Assembly (NCBI RefSeq): GCF_018771565.1
Contig: NZ_CP076326.1
Span: 1,860,001 to 1,924,000, forward strand
From: Thermoflexus hugenholtzii
GTDB lineage: Bacteria; Chloroflexota; Anaerolineae; Thermoflexales; Thermoflexaceae
Length of the DNA: 64,000 bases
Reading direction: 5' to 3'
Position 1 is the stretch's first letter. Each line of letters opens with the position of its first letter. This document shows positions 16,866-25,494 of the stretch, in pieces. The translations under genes were made by a program, and so were the position numbers. The notes under the pieces are model-generated. The model had not been told where the DNA came from and did not search any database. It saw nothing but the letters and a program-made list of their open reading frames with translations.

Positions 16866-19800
16866 ATGATGCCGCAGTCCCTTGACGACCTGACGGCGCG
16901 TTACCGGCGCGCCGTCGCCGAGGAATGGCGATACCTGACGGTCACCGTCCACGGCGAAGAACGCCGCCTGCCGCTGGAGCGCGTCTTCTTCATGCTCCAG
17001 GCGCGGGAGCGGCCCGAACCGAAGCCGACGGAGCCGCCACGCCCCGACCTGGACCCGGCGGGGGCGCGCCTTCAGGACGCCGGCGCGCCCCCGCCTCCCC
17101 AGCCGCCTCCCCCGCCGGTCCCCCTGGAGGCGGCGCTGGCGAAGGGGGAGCACATGGCCCTGCTGGGCGAGCCGGGGGCGGGGAAATCCACCGCCCTGCA
17201 GTTCATCGGGCTGTGCTTCGCCCGCGCCGACGAAAACTGGCACAGGGAGCGGCTGGGGATCCCGCGCCCCTACATCCCGATCCTGCTGAACCTGCAGGCC
17301 CGGGCTTATGCCATCGCCGGGCAGAAGACCCTGTGGGATGCCCTGCGCGCCGAGGTGCGCGAGCGGCTGCAATGCCCCGAGGACGAGGCGGAGGCGCTGC
17401 TGCACGCGTGGAGGCAGGCGCCCGGCCTGCTCGTCCTGCTGGACGGGCTGGACGAGGTGCCGGAGGCGCTGCGGGAGGCTGTGCGGCTGCGGGAGGCCGT
17501 GCGGGAGCGCATCCAGCGCTTCGCTCAGAGCGGGGCCGGATGGGTGATCCTGACCTCCCGCCCGGCCGGGTTCCAGCCCCTGCCGGGGCTGCGCGAATAC
17601 CTCCTCAAGCCGTTCGAGGACCCCGAAGCCGAAGCCCTGCCCTACCTGCGCGGCTGGCTGGCCGCCCTGAAGCCCGAGTGGACGGCCGAGGAGGCCGGGG
17701 CGCGGGCCCGGGAGCTGTTAGAGAGGATGCGGGCCCACCCGGCCCTGCGCCGCCTGCTGGACAACCCCCTCTTGCTGCGCCTGAGCGCCCAGCACTACGC
17801 CCAGGCCGGCGAGATCGCCCGCAGCCGCGCCGACCTCTACCGCCTGTGGGTGGAGGAGGCCTGGGAACGCGCCCGGCGGCGCGGCGCGAAGGAGGAGGAA
17901 AAGCCGCGTTTTCTGGAGGCCCTCCAGGCCCTGGCCTGGCACCTGCACACCGGCGGGGGGAACGAAGAAGCCGACCTGCTGCAGGCGCTGCAAAGGTTCG
18001 GGCCGGCGCAAGATGGAGCGGAGGCCGAAGGCTTGCTGGGCCGCCTGCGGGAGCAGACCGGCCTCCTCGCCCGCCTGTCGGAGGCGGAAGATGGAAAAGC
18101 GCGTCATCGCTACGTCTTCAGCCACCAGACCCTGCGGGAGTATTTCGTCGCCCTGCGCCTGAAGGAGGCCTGGGAGCGGGACGCCCGGCGCGCGTGGCGC
18201 TTCCTGCGGGCCCGCCTGCACCTGCCCGACTGGCGCGAGCCCCTCGCCCTGCTGGTCGGGTCGCTGCCCGAGCCCGAGGCCCTGCGCCTGCTGAAGTGGA
18301 TCTTGCATGCCCGCTCGCCGGAAGAAGGCTTCCTGCGCCGGGACCTGTTCCTGGCCGCCGAACTGGCCGGGGAGAGCGGCCACGCGAAGGCGATGTGGGG
18401 ACGCCTATGGCCCGAGCTGCGCCGGGCGCTTCAGGGTGAGACGTGGGAGGTGCGCGAGGCGGCGGCGGAGGCGCTGGGGCAGATCGGCGACCCCCAGGCC
18501 ATCCCCGCCCTCATCCAGGCGCTCCAGGATGAGGAGTGGTGGGTGCGCGAGGCGGCGGCGAGGGCGCTGGGGCAGATCGGCGACCCCCAGGCCATCCCCG
18601 CCCTCATCCAGGCGCTCCAGGATGAGGAGTGGTGGGTGCGCGAGGCGGCGGCGAGGGCGCTGGGGCAGATCGGCGACCCCCAGGCCATCCCCGCCCTCAT
18701 CCAGGCGCTTCGGGATGAGGAGTGGGTGGTGCGCGAGGCGGCGGCGAGGGCGCTGGGGCAGATCGGCGACCCCCAGGCCACCCCCGCCCTCATCCAGGCC
18801 CTCCAGGATGAGGATTGGCGAGTGCGCGAGGCGGCGGCGGAGGCGCTGGAGAAGATCGGCCCACCCGCCGTTCCCGCCCTCATCCAGGCGCTTCGGGATG
18901 AGAAGTGGGAGATGCGCCAGGCGGCGGCGGGGGCGCTGGGGCAGATCGGCGACCCCCAGGCCACCCCCGCCCTCATCCAGGCCCTCCAGGATGAGGAGGG
19001 GGTGGTGCGCCAGGCGGCGGCGGGGGCGCTGGGGCAGATCGGCGACCCCCAGGCCACCCCCGCCCTCATCCAGGCGCTCCAGGATGAGGAGGGGGTGGTG
19101 CGCCAGGCGGCGGCGGGGGCGCTGGGGCAGATCGGCGACCCCCAGGCCACCCCCGCCCTCATCCAGGCGCTTCGGGATGAGGATCGCGATGTGCGCCAGG
19201 CGGCGGCGGAGGCGCTGGGGCAGATCGGCGACCCCCAGGCCATCCCCGCCCTCATCCAGGCGCTTCGGAATGAGATGTGGTGGGTGCGCCTGGCAGCAGC
19301 GGAGGCGCTGGGACAGATCGGCGACCCCCAGGCCACCCCCGCCCTCATCCAGGCGCTTCGGGATGAGGATCGCGATGTGCGCCAGGCGGCGGCGAAGGCG
19401 CTGGAGAAGATCGGCCCACCCGCCGTCCCCGCCCTCATCCAGGCGCTTCGGGATCAGGATGTGGGGGTGCGCGAGGCGGCGGCGAAGGCGCTGGAGAAGA
19501 TCGGCCCACCCGCCGTCCCCGCCCTCATCCAGGCGCTTCGGGATCAGGATGTGGGGGTGCGCGAGGCGGCGGCGAAGGCGCTGGAGAAGATCGGCGACCC
19601 CCAGGCCACCCCCGCCCTCATCCAGGCCCTCCAGGATGAGGATTGGGGAGTGCGCCAGGCGGCGGCGTGGGCGCTGTTGAAACTCCCACCCGTCTCGCCG
19701 CCTCAGAACGAGCAAGAACGCCGCGCCTGGCAAAAGCGCCTAACTTCCATCCGGCGAGCGGCGCGGCGGGCGAAAGAATACGAGCTGCTTGCCGCCGTCC

Positions 19801-20105
19801 TGGAGCGGCAGGCGGCATGGGAGGCGGCCCTTTCGCCCTGGCAGGACCCGCTGCAGCCGCCCCCCGTCCCGGCCTGGCGGGCCTGGGCCCGGCGGGCCGG
19901 CGGGGGCGCGCTGGCCCTGCTCATCGCCGGCCTGGTGGCGCTGGCAATGGCGGTGCTCTCCGGGATCGGCGAACCGCTGTCGGAGGCCGTCCGCGCCTTC
20001 ATTCAGGAGCAGCCCCTCTGGGCGGCGGCGTTGCTGATCATCATTCTGGGCGCGGCGGTCGCGCTGCTGGACTGGATCAGGGAGGCCTTGCGGAAAAAGA
20101 CGTAG
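16866..20105 (+). CDS. NACHT NTPase with 14 HEAT repeats and two C-terminal membrane helices
   Basis: A 1079-aa STAND-type ATPase. After a short N-terminus (1-50) and a Pro-rich linker (72-86) comes a NACHT module: Walker A GEPGAGKS (101-108), Walker B LLVLLDGLDE (188-197), the sensor region TSRPAG (230-235), then winged-helix-like segments (DNPLLLRLSAQHYA, FSHQTLREYFVALRLKEAW). Residues 521 to about 941 are 14 HEAT/PBS-lyase units of 30-31 aa, almost identical to each other. Two hydrophobic segments close the protein (about 1013-1035 and 1050-1071). Such NACHT-repeat proteins act as immune or stress sensors in bacteria; here the likely output is the membrane pair, since there is no N-terminal effector domain. 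It follows the S24 gene by 101 bases. Role is inferred. Confidence 0.85.
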   Translation: MMPQSLDDLTARYRRAVAEEWRYLTVTVHGEERRLPLERVFFMLQARERPEPKPTEPPRPDLDPAGARLQDAGAPPPPQPPPPPVPLEAALAKGEHMALLGEPGAGKSTALQFIGLCFARADENWHRERLGIPRPYIPILLNLQARAYAIAGQKTLWDALRAEVRERLQCPEDEAEALLHAWRQAPGLLVLLDGLDEVPEALREAVRLREAVRERIQRFAQSGAGWVILTSRPAGFQPLPGLREYLLKPFEDPEAEALPYLRGWLAALKPEWTAEEAGARARELLERMRAHPALRRLLDNPLLLRLSAQHYAQAGEIARSRADLYRLWVEEAWERARRRGAKEEEKPRFLEALQALAWHLHTGGGNEEADLLQALQRFGPAQDGAEAEGLLGRLREQTGLLARLSEAEDGKARHRYVFSHQTLREYFVALRLKEAWERDARRAWRFLRARLHLPDWREPLALLVGSLPEPEALRLLKWILHARSPEEGFLRRDLFLAAELAGESGHAKAMWGRLWPELRRALQGETWEVREAAAEALGQIGDPQAIPALIQALQDEEWWVREAAARALGQIGDPQAIPALIQALQDEEWWVREAAARALGQIGDPQAIPALIQALRDEEWVVREAAARALGQIGDPQATPALIQALQDEDWRVREAAAEALEKIGPPAVPALIQALRDEKWEMRQAAAGALGQIGDPQATPALIQALQDEEGVVRQAAAGALGQIGDPQATPALIQALQDEEGVVRQAAAGALGQIGDPQATPALIQALRDEDRDVRQAAAEALGQIGDPQAIPALIQALRNEMWWVRLAAAEALGQIGDPQATPALIQALRDEDRDVRQAAAKALEKIGPPAVPALIQALRDQDVGVREAAAKALEKIGPPAVPALIQALRDQDVGVREAAAKALEKIGDPQATPALIQALQDEDWGVRQAAAWALLKLPPVSPPQNEQERRAWQKRLTSIRRAARRAKEYELLAAVLERQAAWEAALSPWQDPLQPPPVPAWRAWARRAGGGALALLIAGLVALAMAVLSGIGEPLSEAVRAFIQEQPLWAAALLIIILGAAVALLDWIREALRKKT
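18426..19688 (+). repeat. In-gene tandem array of 14 HEAT-coding units (93 or 90 bp)
   Basis: Unit consensus at protein level is AL-x-DE-x-x-x-VR-x-AAA-x-ALGQIG then DPQATPALIQ. Ten of the first 13 units are 31 codons; three (the 5th, 11th and 12th) have the shorter linker PPAVPALIQ and are 30 codons. The 14th is truncated after WALLKLP. Nucleotide identity between units is very high; for example units 2 and 3, units 7 and 8, and units 12 and 13 are nearly the same. The array produces long periodic antisense ORFs that are not genes. Confidence 0.93.
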
Positions 20106-20402
20106 GGCCTGGGAAAACCGGCCGCGCCACCCCTCCTCATCGGGCGCAACATAGGGCAAGGGGGTTAGCGGCGCGGCGCCCTCGCCATGGCGGAGCGGAA
20201 AGCGCCGGGTCCTCAACGCAAGCGAGGAAGGGGCGCCGGGGGATTCTCCGTCCTGCGCGCGGGCGCATCTCCAGGACGGCGGAGGTTCCCGATGCCTTGC
20301 GACCCGCAACGCCATCACCGGCGGTCCATCCGCCTGCCGGGATACGATGACCCCCAACCCGGCGCTTCTTTCATCCCCATCGTCCCCCACAACCGGATGC
20401 CG

Positions 20403-20450
20403 CGGGTGTGTCCCAAAATCGTAGGACAACTGCTCGCAGTTGTCCTACAA
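20403..20450. repeat. Palindromic repeat, copy 2
   Basis: GTAGGACAACTGC at 20421-20433 is inverted at 20436-20448 with centre TC. The whole unit including the 18-base left flank is the same as copy 1 except for the two central bases. Confidence 0.9.
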
Positions 20451-20585
20451 AGCGGCGAGATCGCGCGCGCGGAGTGGCTCCAAACCGCCATCGCGCGCCC
20501 CTATGGGGGGTTGCACCCTGACGAATTCGTCGCGATGCCCAACCCCGCGCATGGGATCATCCGGATCATGGATTATGAATGTAGG

Positions 20586-20604
20586 GGCGACCCGTCGGGT
20601 CGCC
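20586..20604. repeat. Short GC-rich inverted repeat
   Basis: GGCGACCC at 20586-20593 is inverted at 20597-20604 around GTC, within a GTAGGGGCGACCC context typical of REP-like elements. Single copy in this window. Confidence 0.55.
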
Positions 20605-20622
20605 ACTACCCGGAATCCGTGC

Positions 20623-20628
20623 TATACT
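20623..20628 (+). promoter_or_regulatory. Predicted -10 box of the pan operon
   Basis: TATACT about 200 bases before panB. It is the best -10 match in the gap but lacks a convincing -35. Confidence 0.35.
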
Positions 20629-20826
20629 GAAAGCGCCACCGACCCGCATGGGCGGTGAGCCGAAAGGAGCGGAACCCCGGATGGATCGCCTGCGACCGCC
20701 TGGATTGCCGACGGGCAACCGGGACGGCCGGGAACGGAAGATCCCGCCTCCCATGACCCCGGTATCCCTCCGCGGCTTCGGGCCGGTCGCCCCCTGTTTC
20801 CTCACGCGCATCTCCGGGAGGGGACC

Positions 20827-21711
20827 ATGGATCGCAAAAAGGTCACCATCCACACGTTGCAGGCCTGCAAAGCCGCCCGCCAGCCGATCACCATGATCAC
20901 CGCCTACGACTACCCCACCGCCCTGGCGGTGGACCGCGCGGGCGTCGATGTCATCCTCGTCGGCGACTCCCTGGGCATGGTGGTCCTGGGCTACCCCAAC
21001 ACGCTCCCCGTCACGATGGAGGAGATGCTCCACCACGCCAAAGCGGTCGCCCGCGCCAACCCCTCCGCCCTGCTCGTGGGCGACCTCCCCTTCATGGCCT
21101 ACCAGGCCGACATCGCCGAGGCCGTCCGCAACGCCGGGCGCTTCCTCAAAGAAGCGGGGATGGACGCCGTGAAGCTGGAAGGCGGGCGGGAGATGGCCCC
21201 CACGGTGGAGGCCATCGTCCGCGCCGGGATCCCGGTGATGGGTCACATCGGCTTCACCCCCCAGTCCCTCCACCGGCTGGGCGGCTACCGCGTCCAGGGC
21301 CGCACGGCCGCCGACGCCCGACGCCTGCTGGAGGACGCCCTGGCCCTGGAGGCCGCCGGATGCTTCGCCATCGTCTTGGAGATGGTCCCCGAGCCGGTGG
21401 CCGCCGCCATCACCGAACGCCTGCGCATCCCCACCATCGGCATCGGGGCCGGAGCGGCATGCGACGGCCAGGTGCTGGTCCTGCACGACCTCATCGGGCT
21501 CTTCGACCGCTTCACCCCCCGCTTCGCCAGGAAATACGCGGACCTGCACCAGGAGATCGTGCGGGCCGTCCAGGCCTACTGCGAGGACGTGCGGAGCCGG
21601 CGGTTCCCGGGCCCGGAGCACACGTTCTCCATGGACCCCGAGGAGCTGGCCGCCTTCCAGGCCATGCTGGAAGGGCTCCCCGCCCCTGCGCCCGTGCGGG
21701 AGGCCCGATGA
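20827..21711 (+). CDS. panB: 3-methyl-2-oxobutanoate hydroxymethyltransferase
   Basis: First committed step of pantothenate synthesis: hydroxymethyl transfer from methylene-THF to ketoisovalerate, giving ketopantoate. The 294-aa protein has MITAYDYPTALAVDRAGVD, LVGDSLGMVVLGY, VKLEGG, PVMGHIGFTPQ and GIGAGAACDGQVLVLHD, the metal- and substrate-binding segments of PanB. ATG with SD GGGAGGGG. Translationally coupled to panE (ATGA). Confidence 0.97.
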   Translation: MDRKKVTIHTLQACKAARQPITMITAYDYPTALAVDRAGVDVILVGDSLGMVVLGYPNTLPVTMEEMLHHAKAVARANPSALLVGDLPFMAYQADIAEAVRNAGRFLKEAGMDAVKLEGGREMAPTVEAIVRAGIPVMGHIGFTPQSLHRLGGYRVQGRTAADARRLLEDALALEAAGCFAIVLEMVPEPVAAAITERLRIPTIGIGAGAACDGQVLVLHDLIGLFDRFTPRFARKYADLHQEIVRAVQAYCEDVRSRRFPGPEHTFSMDPEELAAFQAMLEGLPAPAPVREAR

Positions 21712-22676
21712 TGCGGATCGCGTTGCTGGGCACCGGCGCCCTGGGGACCCTCTTCGGAGTCCGTCTGGCGGGGGTGGCGGAGGTCTGGATGCTGGGGACG
21801 TGGCGGGAGGCCCTGGAGGCCGCGCGCCGCTACGGCCTGCGCCTGATCACCCCCCAGGGGGAAGAAACCGCCTTCGTCGCGGCCGCCGAGGATCCGGCGG
21901 AGGTCCCTCCGTGCGACGCCGCCCTGATCCTGGTCAAGGCCTACCAGACGGAGCGGGCCGCGCGGTGGGCCCGGCAGGTCCTGAAGCCCGCCGGGATCGC
22001 CCTGACCCTCCAGAACGGCCTGGGCCCCTATGAGACGCTCCGGACGGTCCTCGGGCCGGAGCGGGCGTGGCAGGGGGTGACGATGATGGGGGCCACGCTG
22101 GAGGCCCCGGGCCGCGCCCGGCTGGGCGGCGAGGGCCCCATCTGGCTCGGCGCCCCCTCATCGTCCCGGGCGCCCCTGGAGCCCCTCCTCGCGCGCCTGC
22201 GGCAAGCCGGGTTCGCCGTGGAGATCCGGGAGGACCTGCGCGGGGTGATCTGGGGGAAGCTGGTGGCCAACACCGCTATCAACCCGGTGACCGCCCTCTT
22301 CGACGTCCCGAACGGGGCCCTGCTGGAGCGGCCGGCGCTGTGGGCCCTGGCCCGGGGGACGGCTCGGGAGACGGCCGCGGTGGCCCGCGCCCAGGGGATC
22401 CGGCTGCCCTTCGAGGACCCCGTCGCCTTCGTGGCCGAGGTCTGCCGGCGGACCGCGGCGAACTCCTCGTCGATGCGACAGGACGTGCAGCGGGGCCGCC
22501 CGACGGAGATCGACGCCCTGAACGGGGCAGTGGCGGCCATCGGACGGGAACGGGGGATCCCCGTCCCCCTCAATGAGGCCCTCTGGCGGGCCGTCAAGGC
22601 CCTGGAGCGGAAACGCGTTCGCGCTCCGGTCTCCCCGCCCCCGAAGGTCCGGGCGGGGGAGATCGTCCCGGGATGA
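21708..22676 (+). CDS. panE: 2-dehydropantoate 2-reductase
   Basis: Reduces ketopantoate to pantoate with NADPH. The 322-aa protein starts MMRIALLGTGALGTLFG (Rossmann G-x-G-x-x-G), with LVKAYQTERA, QNGLGPYE, GKLVANTAINPVTAL (the conserved catalytic Lys and Asn region) and SSMRQDVQRGRPTEIDALNG. The ATG overlaps the panB stop as ATGA; the next codon is also ATG (21711). Lies between panB and panC, so its pathway role is well supported. Confidence 0.95.
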   Translation: MMRIALLGTGALGTLFGVRLAGVAEVWMLGTWREALEAARRYGLRLITPQGEETAFVAAAEDPAEVPPCDAALILVKAYQTERAARWARQVLKPAGIALTLQNGLGPYETLRTVLGPERAWQGVTMMGATLEAPGRARLGGEGPIWLGAPSSSRAPLEPLLARLRQAGFAVEIREDLRGVIWGKLVANTAINPVTALFDVPNGALLERPALWALARGTARETAAVARAQGIRLPFEDPVAFVAEVCRRTAANSSSMRQDVQRGRPTEIDALNGAVAAIGRERGIPVPLNEALWRAVKALERKRVRAPVSPPPKVRAGEIVPG

Positions 22677-22721
22677 AGAGCGGAACCTGTTACGCGCAGA
22701 TCGCCTGGGGAGGTGATGCGC

Positions 22722-23555
22722 ATGCGCGTGGTTCATACCATTGCGGAAGCCCGCGCCGTCCGCCGGGCGCTCCCCGGCACGTGGGGCTTCGTGCCCACGA
22801 TGGGCTATCTCCACGAGGGACATCTCTCCCTCGTCCGGCGCGCCCGCGCGGAGAACGACCGCGTCGCAGTGAGCATTTTCGTCAACCCGACCCAGTTCGG
22901 GCCCCACGAGGACTACGCCCGTTACCCCCGTGATCTGGAGCGGGACCTCCGGCTCCTGGAGCCCCTGGGGGTGGACCTGGTGTTCGTCCCCTCCGTGGAG
23001 GAGATGTATCCGCCGGGCTTCCAGACCTGGGTGATCGTGGAGGAGGTGAGCCGCCCCCTGGAGGGCGCCTCGCGGCCGGGGCACTTCCGGGGCGTGGCCA
23101 CGGTGGTGGCCAAGCTGTTCAACATCCTCCAGCCGGACCGGGCTTACTTCGGCCAGAAGGACGCCCAGCAGACAGTGGTGATCCGGCGCATGGTGCAGGA
23201 CCTGAACATCCCGGTGGAGATCGTGATCTGCCCGACGGTGCGGGAGCCGGACGGGCTGGCCATGAGCAGCCGCAACACCTATCTGAACCCGGAGGAGCGG
23301 CGGGCGGCCACGGTGCTGTTCCGGGCGCTGCAGGCCGCGAAAGTCCGTTATGAGGCCGGGGAACGGGACGCCGAACGCCTGCGGGAGGCCATGCGGGAGG
23401 TGATCCGGGCGGAGCCCCTCGCCCGCATCGATTACGTCAGCGTGGCGCATCCGGAGACCCTGCAGGAGCTGGAGCGGGTGGAAGGCCCCGCCCTGCTCTC
23501 CCTGGCGGTCTACATCGGGACCACCCGGCTGATCGACAACCTCATGCTCCCATAG
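22722..23555 (+). CDS. panC: Pantothenate synthetase (pantoate--beta-alanine ligase)
   Basis: ATP-dependent condensation of pantoate and beta-alanine. The 277-aa protein has the adenylate-forming motifs [38 protein letters not shown] and [13 protein letters not shown]. Of the clustered starts (GTG 22713, ATG 22716, ATG 22722) the last is chosen, since the SD TGGGGAGG then sits 8 bases away and the product begins [11 protein letters not shown] as in the family. panD is not found in the window. Confidence 0.96.
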   Translation: MRVVHTIAEARAVRRALPGTWGFVPTMGYLHEGHLSLVRRARAENDRVAVSIFVNPTQFGPHEDYARYPRDLERDLRLLEPLGVDLVFVPSVEEMYPPGFQTWVIVEEVSRPLEGASRPGHFRGVATVVAKLFNILQPDRAYFGQKDAQQTVVIRRMVQDLNIPVEIVICPTVREPDGLAMSSRNTYLNPEERRAATVLFRALQAAKVRYEAGERDAERLREAMREVIRAEPLARIDYVSVAHPETLQELERVEGPALLSLAVYIGTTRLIDNLMLP

Positions 23556-24152
23556 CCGGGATCCCACCGACCCATGCCGGCGGGAGCTTCCACCGCCACC
23601 CCCTGCGGGATCGAAAACGGAGGTTCGGGGCGAAAGCCCCTCTTACCAGGACAATGTATTTTTGGTAGGAGCGGCTTTAGCCGCGACCCAATGGGATCAA
23701 GAAGACGGGGAGCCGGAATTGGAGGGACGGCTTCCACCGCCACCCCTTGTGGGATCGAAAAGGGAGGTTCGGGGCTGAAGCCCCTCCTACCAGGAGGATC
23801 GATGTATTGTTGGTAGGAGGCTTTAGCCGCGACCCGGCGGGATCAAGAAGACGGGGAGCCGGAATTGAAGGGACGGCTTCCACCGCCACCCCCTGCGGGA
23901 TCGAAAACGGAGGTTCGGGGCGAAAGCCCCTCCTACCAGGACGATGTATTTTGGTAGGAGCGGCTTCAGCCGCGACCCAATGGGATCAAGAAGACGGGGA
24001 GCCGGAATTGAAGGGACGGCTTCCGCCGTCACCCCTTGCGGGATCGAAAACGGAGGTTCGGGGCGAAAGCCCCTCCTGCGGGAAGACCGATGCGCGGACC
24101 ACGCCGAGATCCTGTCCGCAGGCCTTCCGGTCCGTAGGGAAGGAGCGCCGCG
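23556..24152. other. Gene-free repeat region between panC and coaX
   Basis: The 597 bases consist almost wholly of the 145-bp tandem repeat (23587-24080) and a 70-base leader before coaX. ORFs read through it on both strands because the period keeps changing frame without stops, but they have no SD and repeat the same nonsense peptide. Confidence 0.75.
23587..24080. repeat. Tandem repeat, about 3.4 copies of a 143-146 bp unit of REP-like modules
   Basis: Copies begin near 23587, 23731, 23877 and 24020 (the last is cut off near 24080). Each unit has two small imperfect palindromes: one around GGTTCGGGGCGAAAGCCCC and one around GTAGGAGCGGCTTTAGCCGC, separated by a variable 15-25 base spacer, followed by GGGATCAAGAAGACGGGGAG. 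Copies differ by small indels and point changes. A rearranged relative is at 61696-61911. Confidence 0.85.
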
Positions 24153-24923
24153 ATGTTGCTCTGCCTGGATATCGGCAACACCAACATCAAGGCCGGGGTG
24201 TTCGAGGGGGAATCCCTGATCGCCCACTGGCGGTTCTCCACCCAGCGGCATCGCCTGGCGGATGAATACGCCGCCCTCTTCATGCAGCTCTTCGATCTTC
24301 ATCAAATCCGCCCCCGGGAGATCCGGGGCTGCGCCATCGCCTGCGTGGTCCCGCCCCTGCGCGCGGTGTTCGAGGAGATGGTCCGACATTACCTGGGCCT
24401 CGAGCCCCTGATGGTCGGCCCCGGGATCCGCACGGGGATCCGGCTGGCGGTGGAGAACCCGCGGGAGGTGGGGGCGGATCGCGTGGCGAACGCGGTGGCC
24501 ACCTACCGGCTGTATGGCGGGCCGGCCATCGCCATCGCCTTCGGGACCGCGACGGTGTTCGATGTGATCTCCCGCGACGGGGAATACCTGGGCGGCGCCA
24601 TCGCCCCGGGGATCCTGGTGGCGGCGGAGGCCCTGGTCACCGCCGCGGCCCAGCTGTATCAGGTGGAGCTGACCCGGCCGCCCCGGGCCATCGGCCGGAA
24701 CACCATCCAGGCGATGCAATCCGGCCTGATCCTGGGCTTCGCCAGCATGGTCGAGGGGATGATCCAGCGCATCCAGGCCGAGCTGGAGGAGCCCGCCCGG
24801 GTGATCGCCACCGGCGGCCTGGCGGACACCATCGCCCACGAGGTCCGCGCCATCCAGGTGGTCGATCCCCACCTCACCCTGCACGGCCTCCGGTTCCTGT
24901 TCGAGCTCAACCGCCGGCGGTGA
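24153..24923 (+). CDS. coaX: Type III pantothenate kinase
   Basis: Phosphorylates pantothenate, the first step from pantothenate to CoA. The 256-aa ASKHA-fold protein begins LLCLDIGNTNIKAGVF (phosphate 1 motif), has VGADRVANAVATYRLYGG, a second phosphate motif FGTATVFDVI and the adenosine segment VIATGGLADTI. The family usually has GTATT-x-D; here Thr is replaced by Val-Phe. ATG with SD AAGGAG. It continues the pan gene set, separated by the repeat block. Confidence 0.94.
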   Translation: MLLCLDIGNTNIKAGVFEGESLIAHWRFSTQRHRLADEYAALFMQLFDLHQIRPREIRGCAIACVVPPLRAVFEEMVRHYLGLEPLMVGPGIRTGIRLAVENPREVGADRVANAVATYRLYGGPAIAIAFGTATVFDVISRDGEYLGGAIAPGILVAAEALVTAAAQLYQVELTRPPRAIGRNTIQAMQSGLILGFASMVEGMIQRIQAELEEPARVIATGGLADTIAHEVRAIQVVDPHLTLHGLRFLFELNRRR

Positions 24924-24936
24924 GAACGGCTCCGGT

Positions 24937-25413
24937 TCAGGAAGCGCCGGGGCGCATCCGCAGGCGCCGGGCCAGGAAGGCCAGCAAGAGCACGCCCACC
25001 GCCCCCAGCCCCCAGGCCAGGCCGCTTCCTCCGCCGGTCTGAGGCAGCCCGGCCGGCCGCGGGGTGGGTGTGGGGCGGGCCGGGGTTGCCGTCGGCTCCG
25101 GAACAGGGGTAGCCGTAGGCTGCCCGGCGAGCTCCACGGTCGGCATGGGCGCCGGGGTGGGAGTCGTCGGCCGGGTCGGGCTGGGGGTCGGGGTGTAGGT
25201 CGGCGGCAACGGGCTGGGCGAAGGGATCGGTGTGAAAGTGGGCGCCCCCGCTGGAGCCGCCGGCCGACCCCGAGCCGGGCCGCTCAGGGCCAGATACAGC
25301 CCGATGGCGAAAAGCAGGACGACGAACAGCCCCCCCAGGACCAGCAGAGCCAGGATGAACGTTCTGTTCTGCCCCTCCTCCGGGGGCAGCCCCTCCAGAT
25401 CCACATCGGCCAT
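24937..25413 (-). CDS. Small LPXTG-anchored surface protein with Pro/Thr-rich stalk
   Basis: A 158-aa protein: cytoplasmic N-terminus (1-19), a membrane helix (about 20-43), a Pro/Thr/Ser-rich low-complexity stalk (50-121), the sortase-like motif LPQTG (123-127), a second hydrophobic helix (about 132-148) and a basic tail (ARRLRMR). That tail order (LPXTG, helix, Arg-rich end) is the classic cell-wall sorting signal. Having a second N-terminal helix instead of a cleavable signal is odd. A sortase-like gene lies at 38.3 kb. Converges on coaX, 13 bases apart. Confidence 0.72.
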   Translation of the reverse strand: MADVDLEGLPPEEGQNRTFILALLVLGGLFVVLLFAIGLYLALSGPARGRPAAPAGAPTFTPIPSPSPLPPTYTPTPSPTRPTTPTPAPMPTVELAGQPTATPVPEPTATPARPTPTPRPAGLPQTGGGSGLAWGLGAVGVLLLAFLARRLRMRPGAS

Positions 25414-25494
25414 CGAAGACGCCTCCTGAGCCCGTGGTGGTTCCGAGCAGAAGTCTCCAGAAAAGTTCTCAGAAGGTTCTGCGGAAGAGCTCAG

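Larger units (their letters stand above)
20106..20826. other. Intergenic region between the NACHT gene and panB
   Basis: There is no credible gene in these 721 bases. ORFs here cross repeats and lack SD sequences. The region holds palindromic repeat copy 2 (20403-20450), a short GC-rich inverted repeat (20586-20604), a candidate -10 box TATACT (20623-20628), and then about 200 bases of GC-rich leader before panB in which I see no known riboswitch. Confidence 0.6.

Noticed and set aside
18426-19688. Tandem 93-bp units considered as a CRISPR array or satellite
   Set aside because: Units are in frame, contiguous with no unique spacers, and encode HEAT repeats within a long ORF.
18405-19733. 442-aa and 335-aa antisense ORFs across the HEAT array
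   Set aside because: Their repeated peptides are the reverse reading of the 93-bp repeats in the real gene; no promoter or SD.
20187-20630. 147-aa plus-strand ORF in the gap before panB
   Set aside because: It runs through the palindromic repeat and an inverted repeat, lacks an SD and has no family pattern.
20647-20826. panB leader considered as a riboswitch
   Set aside because: No conserved core of a known class could be found by eye; GC-rich hairpins alone are not evidence.
23574-24265. Several ORFs over the panC-coaX repeats
   Set aside because: They encode the same repeating nonsense peptide in different frames and cross into coaX out of frame.
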